DNA of 64,000 bases. Source: Domibacillus enclensis. Lineage in GTDB: Bacteria > Bacillota > Bacilli > Bacillales > Domibacillaceae. This document shows positions 8,507-19,509 of this stretch, piece by piece. The notes beneath the pieces were generated by a model. The model saw only the letters and a program-made list of their open reading frames with translations, was not told the origin of the DNA and made no database searches. The position numbers were made by a program, and so were the translations under genes. Location: NCBI RefSeq assembly GCF_900156125.1, contig NZ_FTLX01000004.1, positions 62,001-126,000 on the forward strand, in the 5' to 3' direction. Positions within the stretch are counted from its first letter, which is position 1. Each line of letters begins with the position of its first letter.

Positions 8507-9349
8507 ATGGAGAAATTTTTTGTGAAAAAAGCCTTAAACAATAATGTGCTCATTGCATCAGCCAATGACGATACTGAGGTTGTCCTCATTGGCAGAGGAA
8601 TCGGCTTCGGCCGCCAGCAGGGAGACAGCATTGTGAGAAGCTCGGTGGAGAAGCTGTTTGTGCTGACAGACCGGAGCGAGCAGGAGCAATATAAAAAATT
8701 GCTGCCGCATTTGGATGATGAAACGTTAAAAGTGATTATCGCAGCGGTGGAACTCATTCGGGAGCGAGTCGGAGAAACACTGAACGAGCATATTCACGTA
8801 GGCTTAACGGATCATTTGCTGTTCGCGGTGAACCGGATGATGAGAGGAATGGGCATCCGCAATCCGTTTTTATTGGAAACGAAAGCGCTCTATCCGTTTG
8901 AGTACGAGGTAGCAGCAGATGTCACGAAGCTGATCAACAGCAAGCTGACCATCAGCCTGCCGGAGGGGGAAACCGGCTTTATTGCGCTGCACATTCACAG
9001 TGCGATTGCGAATAAAGACGTCCGGGACTTAAGCCGCCACTCAGAGCTGATTGCGACGCTTATTCAAATGATCGAAACTCAGCTTGATGTTGAGCTGGAC
9101 AAGGAAAGCATAGACTATATGCGGCTTGTCCGCCATATCCGGTATACGATTGAACGGGTTGTGCGGGGCGAAAAAGTCGACGAACCAGAAAAAATCGCAA
9201 ACCTATTGAAAACGGAATATCCAGTATGCTATAATTTATCATGGAAGCTGATCAAAGTGATGCAGCAGACATTACGAAATCCAGTGTATGATGCAGAAGC
9301 GGTTTACTTAACCATGCATTTACAGCGGATTCAGACAAAAATGAAATAA
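8507..9349 (+). CDS. glcT: PtsG operon antiterminator (BglG family)
   Basis: A 280-residue RNA-binding antiterminator. The first ~60 residues are the CAT RNA-binding domain (ALNNNVLIA, GRGIGFGR). Two PRD domains follow (~65-170 and ~175-280) with the conserved histidines of this family (DHLLFA, IALHIHSA, RHIRYTIER, TMHLQR). It binds the RAT sequence just downstream and prevents termination before ptsG when the glucose permease is busy transporting; the permease otherwise inactivates it by phosphorylating PRD1. That mechanism is known from B. subtilis GlcT. Here glcT-ptsG lies between pbuG and yebE, a place they do not hold in B. subtilis, and no ptsHI follows. Confidence 0.93.
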   Translation: MEKFFVKKALNNNVLIASANDDTEVVLIGRGIGFGRQQGDSIVRSSVEKLFVLTDRSEQEQYKKLLPHLDDETLKVIIAAVELIRERVGETLNEHIHVGLTDHLLFAVNRMMRGMGIRNPFLLETKALYPFEYEVAADVTKLINSKLTISLPEGETGFIALHIHSAIANKDVRDLSRHSELIATLIQMIETQLDVELDKESIDYMRLVRHIRYTIERVVRGEKVDEPEKIANLLKTEYPVCYNLSWKLIKVMQQTLRNPVYDAEAVYLTMHLQRIQTKMK

Positions 9350-9363
9350 TATTAATTCGTTCT

Positions 9364-9396
9364 TTACGTGTTACTGATACGATCAGGCATGAGTAA
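9364..9396 (+). promoter_or_regulatory. RAT antiterminator RNA site for GlcT
   Basis: The imperfect palindrome ACGTGTTACTGATACGATCA, followed by GGCATGAGT, is nearly identical to the ptsG RAT of B. subtilis as I recall it. Its last bases (GGCATGAG) are also the 5' arm of the terminator ending at 9468, so the two structures exclude each other. Confidence 0.88.
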
Positions 9397-9468
9397 AGGA
9401 GATACAGAGAAAATAGGGGTTGTGATACCTTCTTTTTTCTTGATGTCTTCTTTTCTCATGCCTTTTTT
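9386..9468 (+). terminator. GlcT-controlled terminator before ptsG
   Basis: GGCATGAG (9386-9393) pairs with CTCATGCC (9455-9462), followed by six Ts. The 61-nt loop is long, as in the B. subtilis ptsG leader. It overlaps the RAT site. Confidence 0.8.
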
Positions 9469-9533
9469 CGTTTCTGTCTGTCTGATTCATCTTTGAGATG
9501 CGCATACTAATGAAAACAGGGGAGGAACTACAC

Positions 9534-11597
9534 ATGTTTAAAAAGCTTTTCGGCGTGCTGCAAAAAATCGGTAAAGCACTTATGCTTCCGGTTGCGATTT
9601 TGCCGGCTGCTGGGCTATTGCTTGCGTTTGGTAATGCACTGCAAAACCCAACGCTGACGGATTTGGCACCTTTTTTAACAGCTGACTGGGTTGTAATGGT
9701 TGCATCAGTCATGGAAAATTCCGGCGATATTATCTTCGGAAACTTGCCAATATTATTTGCCATTGGGGTTGCGATTGGTCTTTCTGGAGGAGACGGCGTT
9801 GCGGGACTCGCCGCGCTTGTTGGGTATTTGATCATGAATGCAACAATGGGAACAGCGCTTGGTCTTGAGAAAATTGCGGTTCTAGAGGGCGGAGATCCTG
9901 CCCATGCATTGATTCTCGGCATCCCATCCCTTCAAACGGGTGTGTTCGGCGGGATTATCATGGGGGCCATTGCGGCTTACATGTACAACAAATTCTTTAA
10001 CATTGAATTACCGTCTTATCTCGGCTTCTTTGCAGGAAAACGATTCGTGCCAATTGCGACAGCTGCATCAGCCGTTATCCTTGGACTTGTTTTGATTTTT
10101 GTTTGGCCGCCAATTCAAAGCGGTTTAGATGCTTTTTCTCATTTATTGCTAGGCGGCAACCTTGCCGTGTCGGCATTTATCTTTGGGGTTATTGAACGAA
10201 GCTTGATTCCATTCGGGTTGCATCATATTTTCTATTCGCCGTTCTGGTTTGAGTTTGGCCAGTACACAAACGCGGCAGGCGAGCTTGTCCGCGGTGACCA
10301 GGCGATCTTTATGGCGCAAATTAAAGATGGTGTACAGGAGTTAACAGCAGGTACGTTTATGACAGGTAAATATCCGTTTATGATGTTCGGTCTTCCGGCA
10401 GCAGCACTTGCGATTTATCATGAAGCGCGTCCGGAGCGTAAAAAAGTTGTTGCAGGTATCATGGGTTCTGCTGCTTTGACAACCTTTTTAACAGGGATTA
10501 CAGAGCCGCTTGAATTCTCATTCTTGTTCGTCGCACCTGTTTTGTTCGGGGTACATGCCCTTTTTGCAGGTCTTTCCTTTATGACGATGAGTCTTCTTGA
10601 TGTAAAAATCGGAATGACCTTCTCGGGCGGTTTGATTGACTACACGTTATTCGGTCTATTGAATCCACAGACAAATGCCTGGCTCGTGATTCCAGTCGGT
10701 CTTGTGTTTGCGGTTATTTACTACTTCGGTTTCCGCTTTGCGATTCGTAAATTTAACCTTGCGACGCCGGGACGTGAGCCTGAAGACGATGAAGATGGCG
10801 ACTCACCAGCAGTTGTTGCGGGAGAGCTTCCATATGAAATCTTAGAAGCAATGGGTGGCCAAGAAAACATTGCCAACCTGGATGCTTGTATTACACGCCT
10901 TCGCGTTTCGGTAAACGACATTGGCAACGTTGATAAAAAACGCTTGAAGCAGCTTGGTGCAGCAGGTGTACTTGAAGTCGGCAACAACATTCAGGCGATC
11001 TTCGGACCGAAATCAGATAATCTTCGCCACCAAATGGCGGACATTATGAAAGGCAAATCACCTCGTCCGGTTGCCGTAAAACCGGATCAGGAAGTACAAA
11101 AAGAAGTGGAAAATGCAGCGCCGGCTGCGATTCGTAACGATGTGGAAAGCAAGTTTGTTGCACCGATTTCAGGTGAACTATTGCCAATCACAGAAGTACC
11201 GGACCCTGTTTTCTCCGGAAAAATGATGGGTGACGGCTTTGCGATCAAGCCGAACGACGGCACGGTGGTTTCGCCAGTAAACGGGAAGATCATTAACGTA
11301 TTCCCGACGAAGCATGCGATCGGTATTACAGCAGACGATGGCCGTGAGATCTTGATTCACTTCGGTATTGACACCGTTAAGCTGAATGGTGAAGGCTTCG
11401 AGGCATTCGTTGCAGAAGGCGACAGCGTGAAAGCTGGCCAAACACTTTTGAAGGTAGATTTGGATTATATCGCGAACAATGCGACGTCAACGATCACACC
11501 AATCATTTTCACAAACCTCGCTGAAGGACAATCGGTAACGGTTGAAAAGCCAGGAACTGTGAAAAATGGAGACGAAAACGTTATTACTATTAAATAA
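9534..11597 (+). CDS. ptsG: PTS glucose permease, EIICBA
   Basis: A 687-residue glucose phosphotransferase permease with domains in the order IIC (membrane, ~1-415), IIB (~430-510) and IIA (~530-685). The IIB phosphocysteine is C452 (DACITRLRV), and the IIA phosphohistidine is H609 (ILIHFGIDT). The IIC part has the glucose-family stretch [18 protein letters not shown]. It takes up and phosphorylates glucose using phospho-HPr. The frame is open from 9498, but GGGGAGGA at 9519-9526 fixes the start at 9534. Expression is controlled by GlcT through the RAT/terminator upstream. A terminator closes the unit. Confidence 0.95.
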   Translation: MFKKLFGVLQKIGKALMLPVAILPAAGLLLAFGNALQNPTLTDLAPFLTADWVVMVASVMENSGDIIFGNLPILFAIGVAIGLSGGDGVAGLAALVGYLIMNATMGTALGLEKIAVLEGGDPAHALILGIPSLQTGVFGGIIMGAIAAYMYNKFFNIELPSYLGFFAGKRFVPIATAASAVILGLVLIFVWPPIQSGLDAFSHLLLGGNLAVSAFIFGVIERSLIPFGLHHIFYSPFWFEFGQYTNAAGELVRGDQAIFMAQIKDGVQELTAGTFMTGKYPFMMFGLPAAALAIYHEARPERKKVVAGIMGSAALTTFLTGITEPLEFSFLFVAPVLFGVHALFAGLSFMTMSLLDVKIGMTFSGGLIDYTLFGLLNPQTNAWLVIPVGLVFAVIYYFGFRFAIRKFNLATPGREPEDDEDGDSPAVVAGELPYEILEAMGGQENIANLDACITRLRVSVNDIGNVDKKRLKQLGAAGVLEVGNNIQAIFGPKSDNLRHQMADIMKGKSPRPVAVKPDQEVQKEVENAAPAAIRNDVESKFVAPISGELLPITEVPDPVFSGKMMGDGFAIKPNDGTVVSPVNGKIINVFPTKHAIGITADDGREILIHFGIDTVKLNGEGFEAFVAEGDSVKAGQTLLKVDLDYIANNATSTITPIIFTNLAEGQSVTVEKPGTVKNGDENVITIK

Positions 11598-11607
11598 GAA
11601 ACAACCC

Positions 11608-11638
11608 GCCTCAGCTGACATTCAGCTGAGGCTTTTTT
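11608..11638 (+). terminator. Intrinsic terminator after ptsG
   Basis: The stem GCCTCAGCTGA/TCAGCTGAGGC with a CAT loop and six Ts, 10 nt after the stop codon. Confidence 0.88.
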
Positions 11639-11684
11639 AATGTCTGTTAATATGGTAAACTGCCGTCAAAGAGGAGTGAAGAAT

Positions 11685-12227
11685 ATGTTGGACAATGCCT
11701 TCTTAATGGTGATCATTATTTTGCTTATTAATGTCGTATATGTATCCTTTTTTACGATTCGCATGATATTGACACTAAAAGGCTATCGGTATACCGCTGC
11801 CCTTGTCAGCACGATTGAAGTAGTCATTTACGTTGTCGGGCTCGGTCTTGTGCTGGATAATTTAAATGAAATTCAAAATTTGATTGCTTATGCAGTCGGA
11901 TATGGCATCGGGGTCGTCGTTGGCATGAAAATTGAAGAAAAGATGGCGCTTGGGTATATTACCGTTAATGTCATCACAAAGGAATACGATAAGGATTTGC
12001 CAAGAACCCTTCGCGCAGAGGGCTACGGAGTGACCAACTGGGCAGCGAACGGACTCGAAGGAGAACGGATGGCTATGCAGATTTTGACGCCGCGAAAATA
12101 CGAAATGAAGCTGTACAGCCGCATTAAGGAGCTCGACGAAAAGGCGTTTATCATTGCGTATGAACCGAAGTCGATACACGGTGGTTTCTGGGTGAAACAA
12201 GTGAGAAAAGGAAAATTGATGCGATGA
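11685..12227 (+). CDS. yebE: UPF0316/DUF2179 membrane protein (YebE-like)
   Basis: A 180-residue protein of the UPF0316 family. Three hydrophobic spans (roughly residues 3-25, 35-55 and 58-80) are followed by a soluble DUF2179 domain (~85-180). The role is not established. GAGGAG at 11671-11676 sets the start at 11685 rather than the earlier in-frame ATG at 11640. It overlaps the next small gene by 4 nt (ATGA), and both sit directly upstream of purE as yebE-yebG do in B. subtilis. Confidence 0.85.
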   Translation: MLDNAFLMVIIILLINVVYVSFFTIRMILTLKGYRYTAALVSTIEVVIYVVGLGLVLDNLNEIQNLIAYAVGYGIGVVVGMKIEEKMALGYITVNVITKEYDKDLPRTLRAEGYGVTNWAANGLEGERMAMQILTPRKYEMKLYSRIKELDEKAFIIAYEPKSIHGGFWVKQVRKGKLMR

Positions 12228-12418
12228 GTAAAAAGAAAAACTTTCAAGTGGAAGAAAATGAAACGATTAGCGATTGTTTGGCACGCATGGAAAGTGAAGG
12301 ATACGTGCCGGTCCGACGCATAGAAAAACCTCTTTTCGAAGAGCAGACGGAAAACGGAGAGACGATTCATGTCCCAATCGGACGTGAAATCGTGTTTGAA
12401 GGAAAAATAATGACTTAA
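12224..12418 (+). CDS. yebG: Small NETI-motif protein (YebG-like)
   Basis: A 64-residue protein with the motif [12 protein letters not shown] near the N-terminus, which gives the family its name (NETI). It is highly charged with no membrane segment. Function is unknown. It starts inside the yebE stop codon (ATGA), implying translational coupling, and ends at the first PurBox before purE. Confidence 0.85.
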   Translation: MSKKKNFQVEENETISDCLARMESEGYVPVRRIEKPLFEEQTENGETIHVPIGREIVFEGKIMT

Positions 12419-12460
12419 ATACGAACATTAAAATATAAGTTAATAATATCGTTCGATTTT
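12417..12460 (+). promoter_or_regulatory. PurR operator (inverted PurBox pair) before purE
   Basis: AAATACGAACATT (12417-12429) and the inverted ATCGTTCGATTTT (12448-12460), separated by 18 nt, agree with the Bacillus PurBox pair (CGAAC/GTTCG cores 29 nt apart). It ends just before the -35. PurR should repress the operon here, relieved by PRPP. Confidence 0.78.
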
Positions 12461-12463
12461 TTA

Positions 12464-12493
12464 TTGACAACCCCTTCTGCCGGTTGTTAATAT
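12464..12493 (+). promoter_or_regulatory. Sigma-A promoter of the pur operon
   Basis: TTGACA (12464-12469), an 18-bp spacer and TAATAT (12488-12493). The transcript would begin shortly before the riboswitch P1 stem at 12512. Confidence 0.7.
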
Positions 12494-12511
12494 GTAGATG
12501 ACAATAAAGCA

Positions 12512-12578
12512 CCTCATATAATAGCGGGAATATGGCTCGCGAGTTTCTACCGGCTGCCGTAAACAGCCGACTATGGGG
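12512..12578 (+). promoter_or_regulatory. Purine riboswitch (guanine type) of the pur operon
   Basis: P1 is CCTCATA/TATGGGG, P2 is GCGGG/CTCGC, P3 is CGGCT/AGCCG, and the conserved GTTTCTACC and GCCGTAAAC strands are present. C in GACTATG indicates guanine/hypoxanthine specificity. The 3' P1 strand extended (GGGGAAAGC, 12575-12583) can instead pair with GCTTTCTCC (12615-12623), which is part of the terminator 5' arm. Ligand binding therefore frees the terminator, the classical off-switch. Confidence 0.95.
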
Positions 12579-12604
12579 AAAGCATTCGGAATCTGGATCG
12601 ACTG

Positions 12605-12655
12605 CGGACGAATCGCTTTCTCCTGACAACAGGGAAGCGGTCTGTCCGTTTTTTT
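12605..12655 (+). terminator. Riboswitch-controlled terminator before purE
   Basis: An interrupted hairpin: CGGAC/GTCCG outer stem, CGCTT/AAGCG and TCCTG/CAGG inner stems with an ACAA loop, then seven Ts. Confidence 0.85.
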
Positions 12656-12686
12656 ATGTAAAAAAATCTCACACTGGAGGATCAAT

Positions 12687-13175
12687 ATGACGATTGAAGT
12701 GGGCGTTATTATGGGCAGCACATCTGATTGGGAGACGATGAAGCATGCGTGCGACGTGCTTGACGAGCTTGCCATACCATATGAAAAAAAGGTGGTTTCA
12801 GCACACCGGACACCGGATTTAATGTTCGAATACGCTGAAACGGCACGTGAACGCGGCTTGAAGGTCATTATTGCCGGAGCGGGCGGCGCAGCACATCTGC
12901 CAGGCATGACGGCGGCGAAAACGACGCTACCGGTCATTGGCATTCCGGTCCAGTCTAAAGCGCTGAACGGGCTTGATTCTCTGCTTTCCATCGTTCAGAT
13001 GCCAGGCGGGGTTCCAGTAGCAACAACCGCCATCGGCAAGGCGGGTGCAACGAATGCCGGACTGCTGGCAGCGCAAATTTTGTCGATTGCCGATGCAGGT
13101 GTTGCGGAGCGATTGGATAAGCGTCGCAAGGAGACAGAAAAAACCGTTTTAGAAAGCAGTGATCAGCTTGGCTAG
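12687..13175 (+). CDS. purE: N5-carboxyaminoimidazole ribonucleotide mutase
   Basis: A 162-residue class I PurE that converts N5-CAIR to CAIR in purine synthesis. It has the conserved [10 protein letters not shown] near the start and SAHRTPD (residues ~44-50) in the active site. It is the first gene of the 12-gene IMP operon and works with PurK, which overlaps its 3' end by 17 nt. The ribosome-binding site GGAGGAT precedes the ATG. Confidence 0.96.
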   Translation: MTIEVGVIMGSTSDWETMKHACDVLDELAIPYEKKVVSAHRTPDLMFEYAETARERGLKVIIAGAGGAAHLPGMTAAKTTLPVIGIPVQSKALNGLDSLLSIVQMPGGVPVATTAIGKAGATNAGLLAAQILSIADAGVAERLDKRRKETEKTVLESSDQLG

Positions 13176-14295
13176 AACAATCGTTGAACCGGGAAAAACC
13201 ATTGGCATCATTGGCGGCGGGCAGCTTGGCAGAATGATGGCACTGGCTGCAAAAGAAGCCGGCTTTCGCATCGCTGTCCTGGAGCCTTCAGAAGGAGCGC
13301 CATGTGCGCAAACAGCAGATATCGTCATTCAAGCGCCATATAATGATCAAGCAGCACTGAAGCAGCTGGCTGACGTAAGTGATGTGATCACCTATGAGTT
13401 TGAAAACATCGATTATGATGGCTTAAAAGAGCTGATGACTAAAGCGAACATTCCACAAGGGGCGGAATTGATCCGTATTACGCAAAACCGTGTGTTTGAA
13501 AAAGAAGCTCTCACGAAAGCGGGCGTAAAGGTCGCGCCGTACAAAGTGATCCGGACAGAGGAAGAGCTAAAAGCCGGCATCAGCGAAATTGGCTTGCCAG
13601 CGGTACTGAAAACAGCGACCGGAGGCTATGACGGCAAAGGCCAGTTTGTACTGAAGGAAGCAGAGCAGGCAAGCGAAGCAGCCGCACTGCTTCAGCACGG
13701 AGACTGTGTACTTGAGCAATGGCTTTCGTTTGAAAAGGAAATATCGGTCATTGTCACACGCAATCCGGAAGGCGAGACCACTTATTTCCCGCCAGCGGAA
13801 AACATTCACATCAACAATATTCTACACGAATCGATTGTGCCGGCACGCATTTTACCGGAAACCGAGCAGGCAGCCAAAAAAGCAGCTGACCAGATCGCGT
13901 CGTCCCTTTCCTTAGTCGGGACACTGGCGGTTGAAATGTTTGTGACAGAGGATGGCGGTATTTTCATTAACGAATTAGCGCCTCGCCCTCACAATTCTGG
14001 ACATTATACGATTGAAGCGTGCGGCATCTCACAATTCGGCCAGCACATCCGGGCCGTGTGCAACTGGCCGCTGAAGAGCACCGGGCTCCTAAAGCCGGCC
14101 GTGATGGTCAATGTTCTCGGCCAGCATGTGGAAGGCGTCATTCAAGCTATTTCCGAAAAGCCGGAATGGTCGATTCACTTGTATGGAAAAGAAGAAGCCA
14201 AGCATCAGCGCAAAATGGGCCATGTGACGATTTTGACAGATAACATAGAAGAAACACTTCAAGAAATTGAAGACAGCGGGATTTGGACAAACTAA
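13159..14295 (+). CDS. purK: N5-carboxyaminoimidazole ribonucleotide synthase
   Basis: A 378-residue ATP-grasp enzyme that carboxylates AIR to N5-CAIR with ATP and bicarbonate. The N-terminal motif [12 protein letters not shown] and the C-terminal [18 protein letters not shown] are diagnostic. The first usable start is GTG at 13159, inside purE; TTG at 13168 (giving MARTIVEPG) is equally plausible because neither has a clear ribosome-binding site. Overlap with purE suggests translational coupling. Confidence 0.95.
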   Translation: MISLARTIVEPGKTIGIIGGGQLGRMMALAAKEAGFRIAVLEPSEGAPCAQTADIVIQAPYNDQAALKQLADVSDVITYEFENIDYDGLKELMTKANIPQGAELIRITQNRVFEKEALTKAGVKVAPYKVIRTEEELKAGISEIGLPAVLKTATGGYDGKGQFVLKEAEQASEAAALLQHGDCVLEQWLSFEKEISVIVTRNPEGETTYFPPAENIHINNILHESIVPARILPETEQAAKKAADQIASSLSLVGTLAVEMFVTEDGGIFINELAPRPHNSGHYTIEACGISQFGQHIRAVCNWPLKSTGLLKPAVMVNVLGQHVEGVIQAISEKPEWSIHLYGKEEAKHQRKMGHVTILTDNIEETLQEIEDSGIWTN

Positions 14296-14323
14296 ACGAA
14301 AGATTATCGGAGGATGACAACAA

Positions 14324-15622
14324 ATGATCGAACGTTATACACGACCTGAAATGGGCAGCATCTGGACAGAAGAAAACAAATTCAAAGCATGGCTTGAAGT
14401 AGAAATTCTCGCTTGTGAAGCCTGGTCTGAGCTTGGCGATATCCCGAAAGAAGATGTTGAAAAGCTGCGCGCGAATGCAAGCTTCGACATTAACCGCATT
14501 AATGAAATTGAACTTGAAACACGCCATGATGTTGTTGCCTTTACACGTGCTGTTTCCGAGACACTTGGCGACGAGCGCAAATGGGTGCATTACGGATTAA
14601 CGTCTACAGATGTTGTTGACACCGCTCTTTCATATTTGCTGAAGCAAGCAAATGACATTTTACGCAAAGACATCGAAAACTTCATTGAGATTCTTCGCGT
14701 TAAAGCGATCGAACACAAGCACACCGTCATGATGGGCCGGACACACGGTGTTCATGCAGAACCGACAACATTCGGCTTGAAAATGGCGCTTTGGTACGAA
14801 GAAATGAAACGAAACCTGGAGCGCTTTAACGACGCGGCAGACAGTGTACAATACGGAAAGATTTCCGGCGCAGTAGGCACGTACGCAAACATTGATCCAT
14901 TCGTTGAAAAGTATGTATGCGAAAAGCTTGGTACAAAGCCGGCACCTGTTTCCACTCAAACGCTCCAGCGCGACCGCCACGCTCATTACATGGCAACACT
15001 GGCGCTTGTGGCGGCGTCAATTGAAAAGTTCGCAACAGAAGTACGAGGTTTGCAAAAGTCTGAAACTCGTGAAGTGGAAGAAGCATTTGCCAAAGGACAA
15101 AAGGGCTCATCTGCTATGCCGCACAAACGCAACCCGATCGGCTCTGAAAACATGGTGGGTCTTGCGCGTGTCATCCGCGGCCACATGGTAACGGCGTACG
15201 AAAATGTTGCCCTTTGGCACGAGCGTGACATTTCGCATTCATCCGCTGAGCGCGTGATTTTGCCGGATGCGACGATCGCTTTAAATTACATGCTAAACCG
15301 TTTCGGCAATATTGTGAAAAACTTGACGGTATTCCCTGACAACATGAAGCGCAACATGGACCGCACGCTCGGCCTTATTTACTCCCAGCGCATTCTTCTT
15401 GCCTTGATCGATAAAGGCATGGCGCGTGAAGCAGCGTACGACACAGTTCAGCCGCGTGCGATGGAAGCGTGGGATAAGCAAGTGCAGTTCCGTTCACTCG
15501 TTGAAGCAGATGAAACGATCACATCCAAGCTATCACCGGAAGAAATCGCGGACTGCTTTGATTACAACTATCATATTAAACACGTCGATACGATTTTTGA
15601 CCGCATCGGATTAAGCGAATAA
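14324..15622 (+). CDS. purB: Adenylosuccinate lyase
   Basis: A 432-residue member of the fumarase/aspartase superfamily. It releases fumarate from SAICAR and from adenylosuccinate, so it serves both IMP and AMP synthesis. The superfamily signature [15 protein letters not shown] contains the flexible catalytic serine loop, and [10 protein letters not shown] and the histidine in [11 protein letters not shown] are conserved. CGGAGGATG lies upstream of the ATG. The length matches B. subtilis PurB. Confidence 0.97.
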   Translation: MIERYTRPEMGSIWTEENKFKAWLEVEILACEAWSELGDIPKEDVEKLRANASFDINRINEIELETRHDVVAFTRAVSETLGDERKWVHYGLTSTDVVDTALSYLLKQANDILRKDIENFIEILRVKAIEHKHTVMMGRTHGVHAEPTTFGLKMALWYEEMKRNLERFNDAADSVQYGKISGAVGTYANIDPFVEKYVCEKLGTKPAPVSTQTLQRDRHAHYMATLALVAASIEKFATEVRGLQKSETREVEEAFAKGQKGSSAMPHKRNPIGSENMVGLARVIRGHMVTAYENVALWHERDISHSSAERVILPDATIALNYMLNRFGNIVKNLTVFPDNMKRNMDRTLGLIYSQRILLALIDKGMAREAAYDTVQPRAMEAWDKQVQFRSLVEADETITSKLSPEEIADCFDYNYHIKHVDTIFDRIGLSE

Positions 15623-15649
15623 ACAGCCGGAATCAGGGAGGATTACAAC

Positions 15650-16363
15650 ATGCAAAAAGGCAAGCAGCTGTATGAAGGAAAAGCAAAGCGCATTTATGCG
15701 ACAGACCAGGATGACATCGTCTGGATTGAATATAAAAACTCGGCAACGGCCTTCAATGGTGAGAAAAAAGCCGAGATTGATGGCAAAGGCCGTTTAAACA
15801 ACTTAATCACAGGGCTTTTGTTTGAAAAGCTTGCTGAAAAAGGCATTGACTCTCATTTTGTAAAGCAGCTTTCCGAACATGAGCAGCTTGTCAAACATGT
15901 CGAAATCATTCCACTTGAAGTCGTTGTCCGCAATGTTGCCGCCGGCAGCATCGCGAAGCGGCTCGGCTTTGAAGAAGGCATACGGTTCAAGGAGCCGATC
16001 GTTGAATTTTACTACAAGGACGATGAGCTTGGCGATCCGCTCTTGACAGACGACCACATTCGTTTGCTTGATGTGGCCGCACCTGAAGAAGTGCAAATGT
16101 TGAAAAAAGAAGCATTGCGTGTCAATGAAGTGCTGATTCCGCTGTTTGATGATATGGGCGTGGACTTAGTGGACTTTAAAATCGAATTTGGCCGCCAAAA
16201 GGATGGCAGCATTTTGCTGGCAGATGAAATTTCGCCGGATACGTGCCGCCTATGGGAAAAAGGCACAAACCGCAAATTAGACAAAGACCTGTTCCGCCGC
16301 GATCTTGGCGGACTGACAGAAGCCTATACCGAAATCTACAATCGACTTGGAGGAACTCTATAA
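15650..16363 (+). CDS. purC: SAICAR synthase
   Basis: A 237-residue phosphoribosylaminoimidazole-succinocarboxamide synthase that condenses CAIR with aspartate using ATP. It has the start [10 protein letters not shown], the substrate-binding [12 protein letters not shown] and the ATP-site [11 protein letters not shown]. The single-domain length is normal. GGGAGG precedes the ATG. Its stop codon overlaps the purS start by one base (TAATG). Confidence 0.96.
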   Translation: MQKGKQLYEGKAKRIYATDQDDIVWIEYKNSATAFNGEKKAEIDGKGRLNNLITGLLFEKLAEKGIDSHFVKQLSEHEQLVKHVEIIPLEVVVRNVAAGSIAKRLGFEEGIRFKEPIVEFYYKDDELGDPLLTDDHIRLLDVAAPEEVQMLKKEALRVNEVLIPLFDDMGVDLVDFKIEFGRQKDGSILLADEISPDTCRLWEKGTNRKLDKDLFRRDLGGLTEAYTEIYNRLGGTL

Positions 16364-16617
16364 TGTATAAAGTAAAAGTTTACGTAACGCTTCGTGAAAG
16401 TGTATTAGACCCGCAAGGAAAAGCAGTTCAGCAGTCTTTATCAAGCCTTGGCTACCAGGGTGTGGAAGATGTGCGGATCGGCAAATACATGGAGCTTCAA
16501 TTCGATGATTCCGTAACAGACGTAGAAGGCACCGTGAAAGAAGTGTGCGAAAAGCTTTTGTCCAACCCGGTTATTGAAGATTACAGATATGAAATCGAGG
16601 AGAGTGCGAACCAGTGA
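16363..16617 (+). CDS. purS: FGAM synthase subunit PurS
   Basis: An 84-residue small subunit that, with PurL and PurQ, forms the three-part FGAM synthase of Bacillus and helps channel ammonia from PurQ to PurL. It begins [20 protein letters not shown], typical of the family. The frame is open further upstream inside purC, but GGAGG at 16350-16354 followed by ATG at 16363 sets the start. It overlaps purQ by 4 nt. Confidence 0.96.
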   Translation: MYKVKVYVTLRESVLDPQGKAVQQSLSSLGYQGVEDVRIGKYMELQFDDSVTDVEGTVKEVCEKLLSNPVIEDYRYEIEESANQ

Positions 16618-17297
16618 AATTTGCAGTCATCGTATTCCCAGGATCTAACTGTGATGTAGATATGTATCATGCGGTCAAAGACGAATTAGGTGAGCAGGTT
16701 GACCTTGTCTGGCATGACGCGGACAATTTGGACCAATATGACGGCATTTTGCTGCCGGGCGGCTTCTCATACGGCGATTACCTGCGTTCGGGTGCCATTG
16801 CCCACATGTCAAGCGTCATGGCAGCGGTGAAAAGGGCAGCAGAAGCAGGCAAGCCGGTTCTAGGCGTGTGCAACGGATTTCAAATTTTGCTTGAATCAGG
16901 TCTTCTTCCAGGCGCGATGCTTCGGAATAAAAACTTGAAATTCATTTGCCGGACGGTTGAATTATCCGTTGAAAACAATGACACGATGTTTACGTCTTTA
17001 TATGAAAAGGGCGAAAAAATCAGCATTCCCGTTGCGCATGGTGAAGGAAACTACTACTGTGACGATGCAACGCTTGCGAAGCTGAAGGAAAACAATCAAA
17101 TTGCGTTCACATATGCAAGCGACGTAAATGGAAGCCTGTCTGATATCGCGGGCATTACAAACGAGCGCGGCAATGTACTTGGCATGATGCCGCATCCGGA
17201 GCGGGCCGTGGACGATCTTCTTGGCAGCGCAGACGGACTTAAACTTTTTCAATCAATTGTAAAGCACTGGAGGGACTCTCATGTCGTTAACGCTTGA
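16614..17297 (+). CDS. purQ: FGAM synthase glutaminase subunit PurQ
   Basis: A 227-residue class I glutamine amidotransferase that supplies ammonia to PurL. The nucleophile is C86 in GVCNGFQIL, and the histidine/glutamate pair is in MPHPERAV. Translation starts at a GTG that overlaps the purS stop (GTGA), and the 3' end overlaps purL by 17 nt. Confidence 0.96.
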   Translation: MKFAVIVFPGSNCDVDMYHAVKDELGEQVDLVWHDADNLDQYDGILLPGGFSYGDYLRSGAIAHMSSVMAAVKRAAEAGKPVLGVCNGFQILLESGLLPGAMLRNKNLKFICRTVELSVENNDTMFTSLYEKGEKISIPVAHGEGNYYCDDATLAKLKENNQIAFTYASDVNGSLSDIAGITNERGNVLGMMPHPERAVDDLLGSADGLKLFQSIVKHWRDSHVVNA

Positions 17298-19509
17298 ACC
17301 GAATCCGCAGCAAATTAAAGATGAAAAACTATACAGCTCAATGGGTCTGACAGACGAAGAATTCGGCAAGGTGGAAAGCATTCTCGGCCGCCTGCCAAAC
17401 TGGGCAGAAACAGGTCTTTTCTCTGTTATGTGGTCAGAGCATTGCAGCTATAAAAACTCAAAGCCTGTTTTAAGCCGTTTCCCGACAAAAGGCGATCACG
17501 TTCTTCAGGGACCGGGTGAGGGCGCCGGCATCGTGGATATTGGAGACAATCAAGCAGTCGTCTTTAAAATTGAGAGCCATAACCATCCATCTGCAATCGA
17601 GCCTTATCAGGGTGCAGCAACAGGAGTCGGAGGCATCATCCGTGACGTTTTTTCAATGGGCGCACGTCCAGTCGCGATTTTAAACTCTCTTCGTTTCGGT
17701 GAGCTGGAAACATCCCGTGTGAAATATTTATTTGAAGAAGTAGTGGCAGGCATTGCAGGCTACGGAAACTGCATCGGCATTCCGACTGTCGGCGGCGAAA
17801 TCGGATTTGATCCTTCTTATGACGGCAATCCGCTTGTTAATGCGATGTGTGTCGGCTTGATCGACCATCAGGACATTCAAAAAGGCCAGGCAAAAGGCGT
17901 GGGCAACACCGTTATGTACGTTGGGGCAAAAACAGGACGCGATGGCATTCACGGTGCGACATTTGCATCGGAAGAGCTAAGCGAGAGCTCAGAAGAAAAA
18001 CGTCCGGCTGTTCAAGTAGGCGATCCGTTTATGGAAAAACTGCTTCTTGAAGCGTGCCTTGAGCTTATTCATAACGACGCGCTTGTCGGTATTCAGGACA
18101 TGGGGGCAGCGGGTCTGACAAGCTCCTCTGCTGAAATGGCGTCTAAATCTGGTTCTGGTATGGAAATGAACCTTGATTTAATCCCGCAGCGTGAAACAGG
18201 CATGACACCGTACGAAATGATGCTGTCTGAATCACAGGAACGCATGCTGATCGTCGTGGAAAAAGGGCGCGAAAAAGAAATTGAAGACCTTTTCTCAAAG
18301 TACGGTCTTGAAGCAGCATCTGTCGGTGTTGTAACCGATGATAAAATGCTTCGCCTTCTTCATAAAGGAGAAGTAGCGGCAGAAGTGCCGGTTGATGCGT
18401 TAGCGGAAGATGCACCGGTTTACCATAAGCCGTCTGCTGAGCCGGATTATTACCGTGAATTCCAGGCGATGGAAGCAGAAGTGCCGGCCGTAACGGACTT
18501 CAAAGAAACGCTTGTGAACCTGTTAAAGCAGCCGACTGTGGCGAGCAAGGAATGGGTATATGACCAGTACGATTACCAGGTTCGCACAAATACAGTCGTG
18601 GCGCCGGGCTCTGACGCAGCGGTGATCCGCCTGCGCGGAACGAACAAAGCACTTGCGATGACAACAGACTGTAATGCCCGCTATATTTACCTTGATCCAA
18701 AAACAGGCGGGAAAATTGCCGTAGCCGAAGCAGCCCGTAATATCGTTGCATCCGGTGCGCGTCCGCTTGCGATCACAGACGGTTTAAACTACGGAAGCCC
18801 TGAAAACCCGGGTGTATTCTGGCAGCTTGAGCAGTCTGCAGACGGAATCAGTGAAGCCTGCCTTGCGCTTCAATCGCCGGTTATCGGCGGAAACGTCTCA
18901 TTATATAACGAAACAAACGGCACAGCGATTTACCCGACACCAATTATCGGCATGGTTGGCTTAATCGAAGATGTGAACCATATTACCACACAGTCAGCGA
19001 AGCAAGCAGGCGACCTGGTGTATGTGATGGGCGATGCGGCGAACGAATTTGGCGGCAGCGAATTGCAAAAAATGATGAATGGCGGCGAGATTTTTGGCAA
19101 ATCACCTGCCATTGATTTATCAGTGGAAAAAAATCGTCAGGATGCACTTTTAAAAGCGATCCAGAGCGGCCTTGTGCAGTCAGCTCACGATATTTCAGAA
19201 GGTGGATTTGCGGTAGCACTTGTGGAGAAGCTATTTGGAACAGGTCTTGGCGCCAGCGTTTCATTGGATGGCGAAGCAACGGCCGCTCTTTTTGCAGAAA
19301 CACAGTCCCGTTTTGTCGTGACAGTCAAAGAAGAAAACAAAGCAGCATTTGAAGCAGCCGTGACGGACGCAAAACAAATCGGTCATGTTACAGCCGACGC
19401 AGAAGTATCGATTCTAATTAACGGAGAAGAAGTGGTACAGGCACCAGTCAGTGAACTGGAGGATGCCTGGAAAGGAGCTATTCCATGCTTGCTGAACTCA
19501 GAGGCTTAA
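17281..19509 (+). CDS. purL: FGAM synthase large subunit PurL
   Basis: A 742-residue small-form PurL, the same length as B. subtilis, which converts FGAR to FGAM with ATP. The N-terminal [12 protein letters not shown] and [12 protein letters not shown] motifs carry the active-site histidine and metal ligands, and two AIRS-like halves follow. It lacks a glutaminase domain, as expected with separate purQ and purS. The CTGGAGGGACTC ribosome-binding site lies within the end of purQ; its 3' end overlaps purF by 25 nt. Confidence 0.97.
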   Translation: MSLTLEPNPQQIKDEKLYSSMGLTDEEFGKVESILGRLPNWAETGLFSVMWSEHCSYKNSKPVLSRFPTKGDHVLQGPGEGAGIVDIGDNQAVVFKIESHNHPSAIEPYQGAATGVGGIIRDVFSMGARPVAILNSLRFGELETSRVKYLFEEVVAGIAGYGNCIGIPTVGGEIGFDPSYDGNPLVNAMCVGLIDHQDIQKGQAKGVGNTVMYVGAKTGRDGIHGATFASEELSESSEEKRPAVQVGDPFMEKLLLEACLELIHNDALVGIQDMGAAGLTSSSAEMASKSGSGMEMNLDLIPQRETGMTPYEMMLSESQERMLIVVEKGREKEIEDLFSKYGLEAASVGVVTDDKMLRLLHKGEVAAEVPVDALAEDAPVYHKPSAEPDYYREFQAMEAEVPAVTDFKETLVNLLKQPTVASKEWVYDQYDYQVRTNTVVAPGSDAAVIRLRGTNKALAMTTDCNARYIYLDPKTGGKIAVAEAARNIVASGARPLAITDGLNYGSPENPGVFWQLEQSADGISEACLALQSPVIGGNVSLYNETNGTAIYPTPIIGMVGLIEDVNHITTQSAKQAGDLVYVMGDAANEFGGSELQKMMNGGEIFGKSPAIDLSVEKNRQDALLKAIQSGLVQSAHDISEGGFAVALVEKLFGTGLGASVSLDGEATAALFAETQSRFVVTVKEENKAAFEAAVTDAKQIGHVTADAEVSILINGEEVVQAPVSELEDAWKGAIPCLLNSEA

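Noticed and set aside
12461-12991. 176-codon minus-strand reading frame over purE and its leader
   Set aside because: It covers the riboswitch and purE in antisense and resembles no protein I know.
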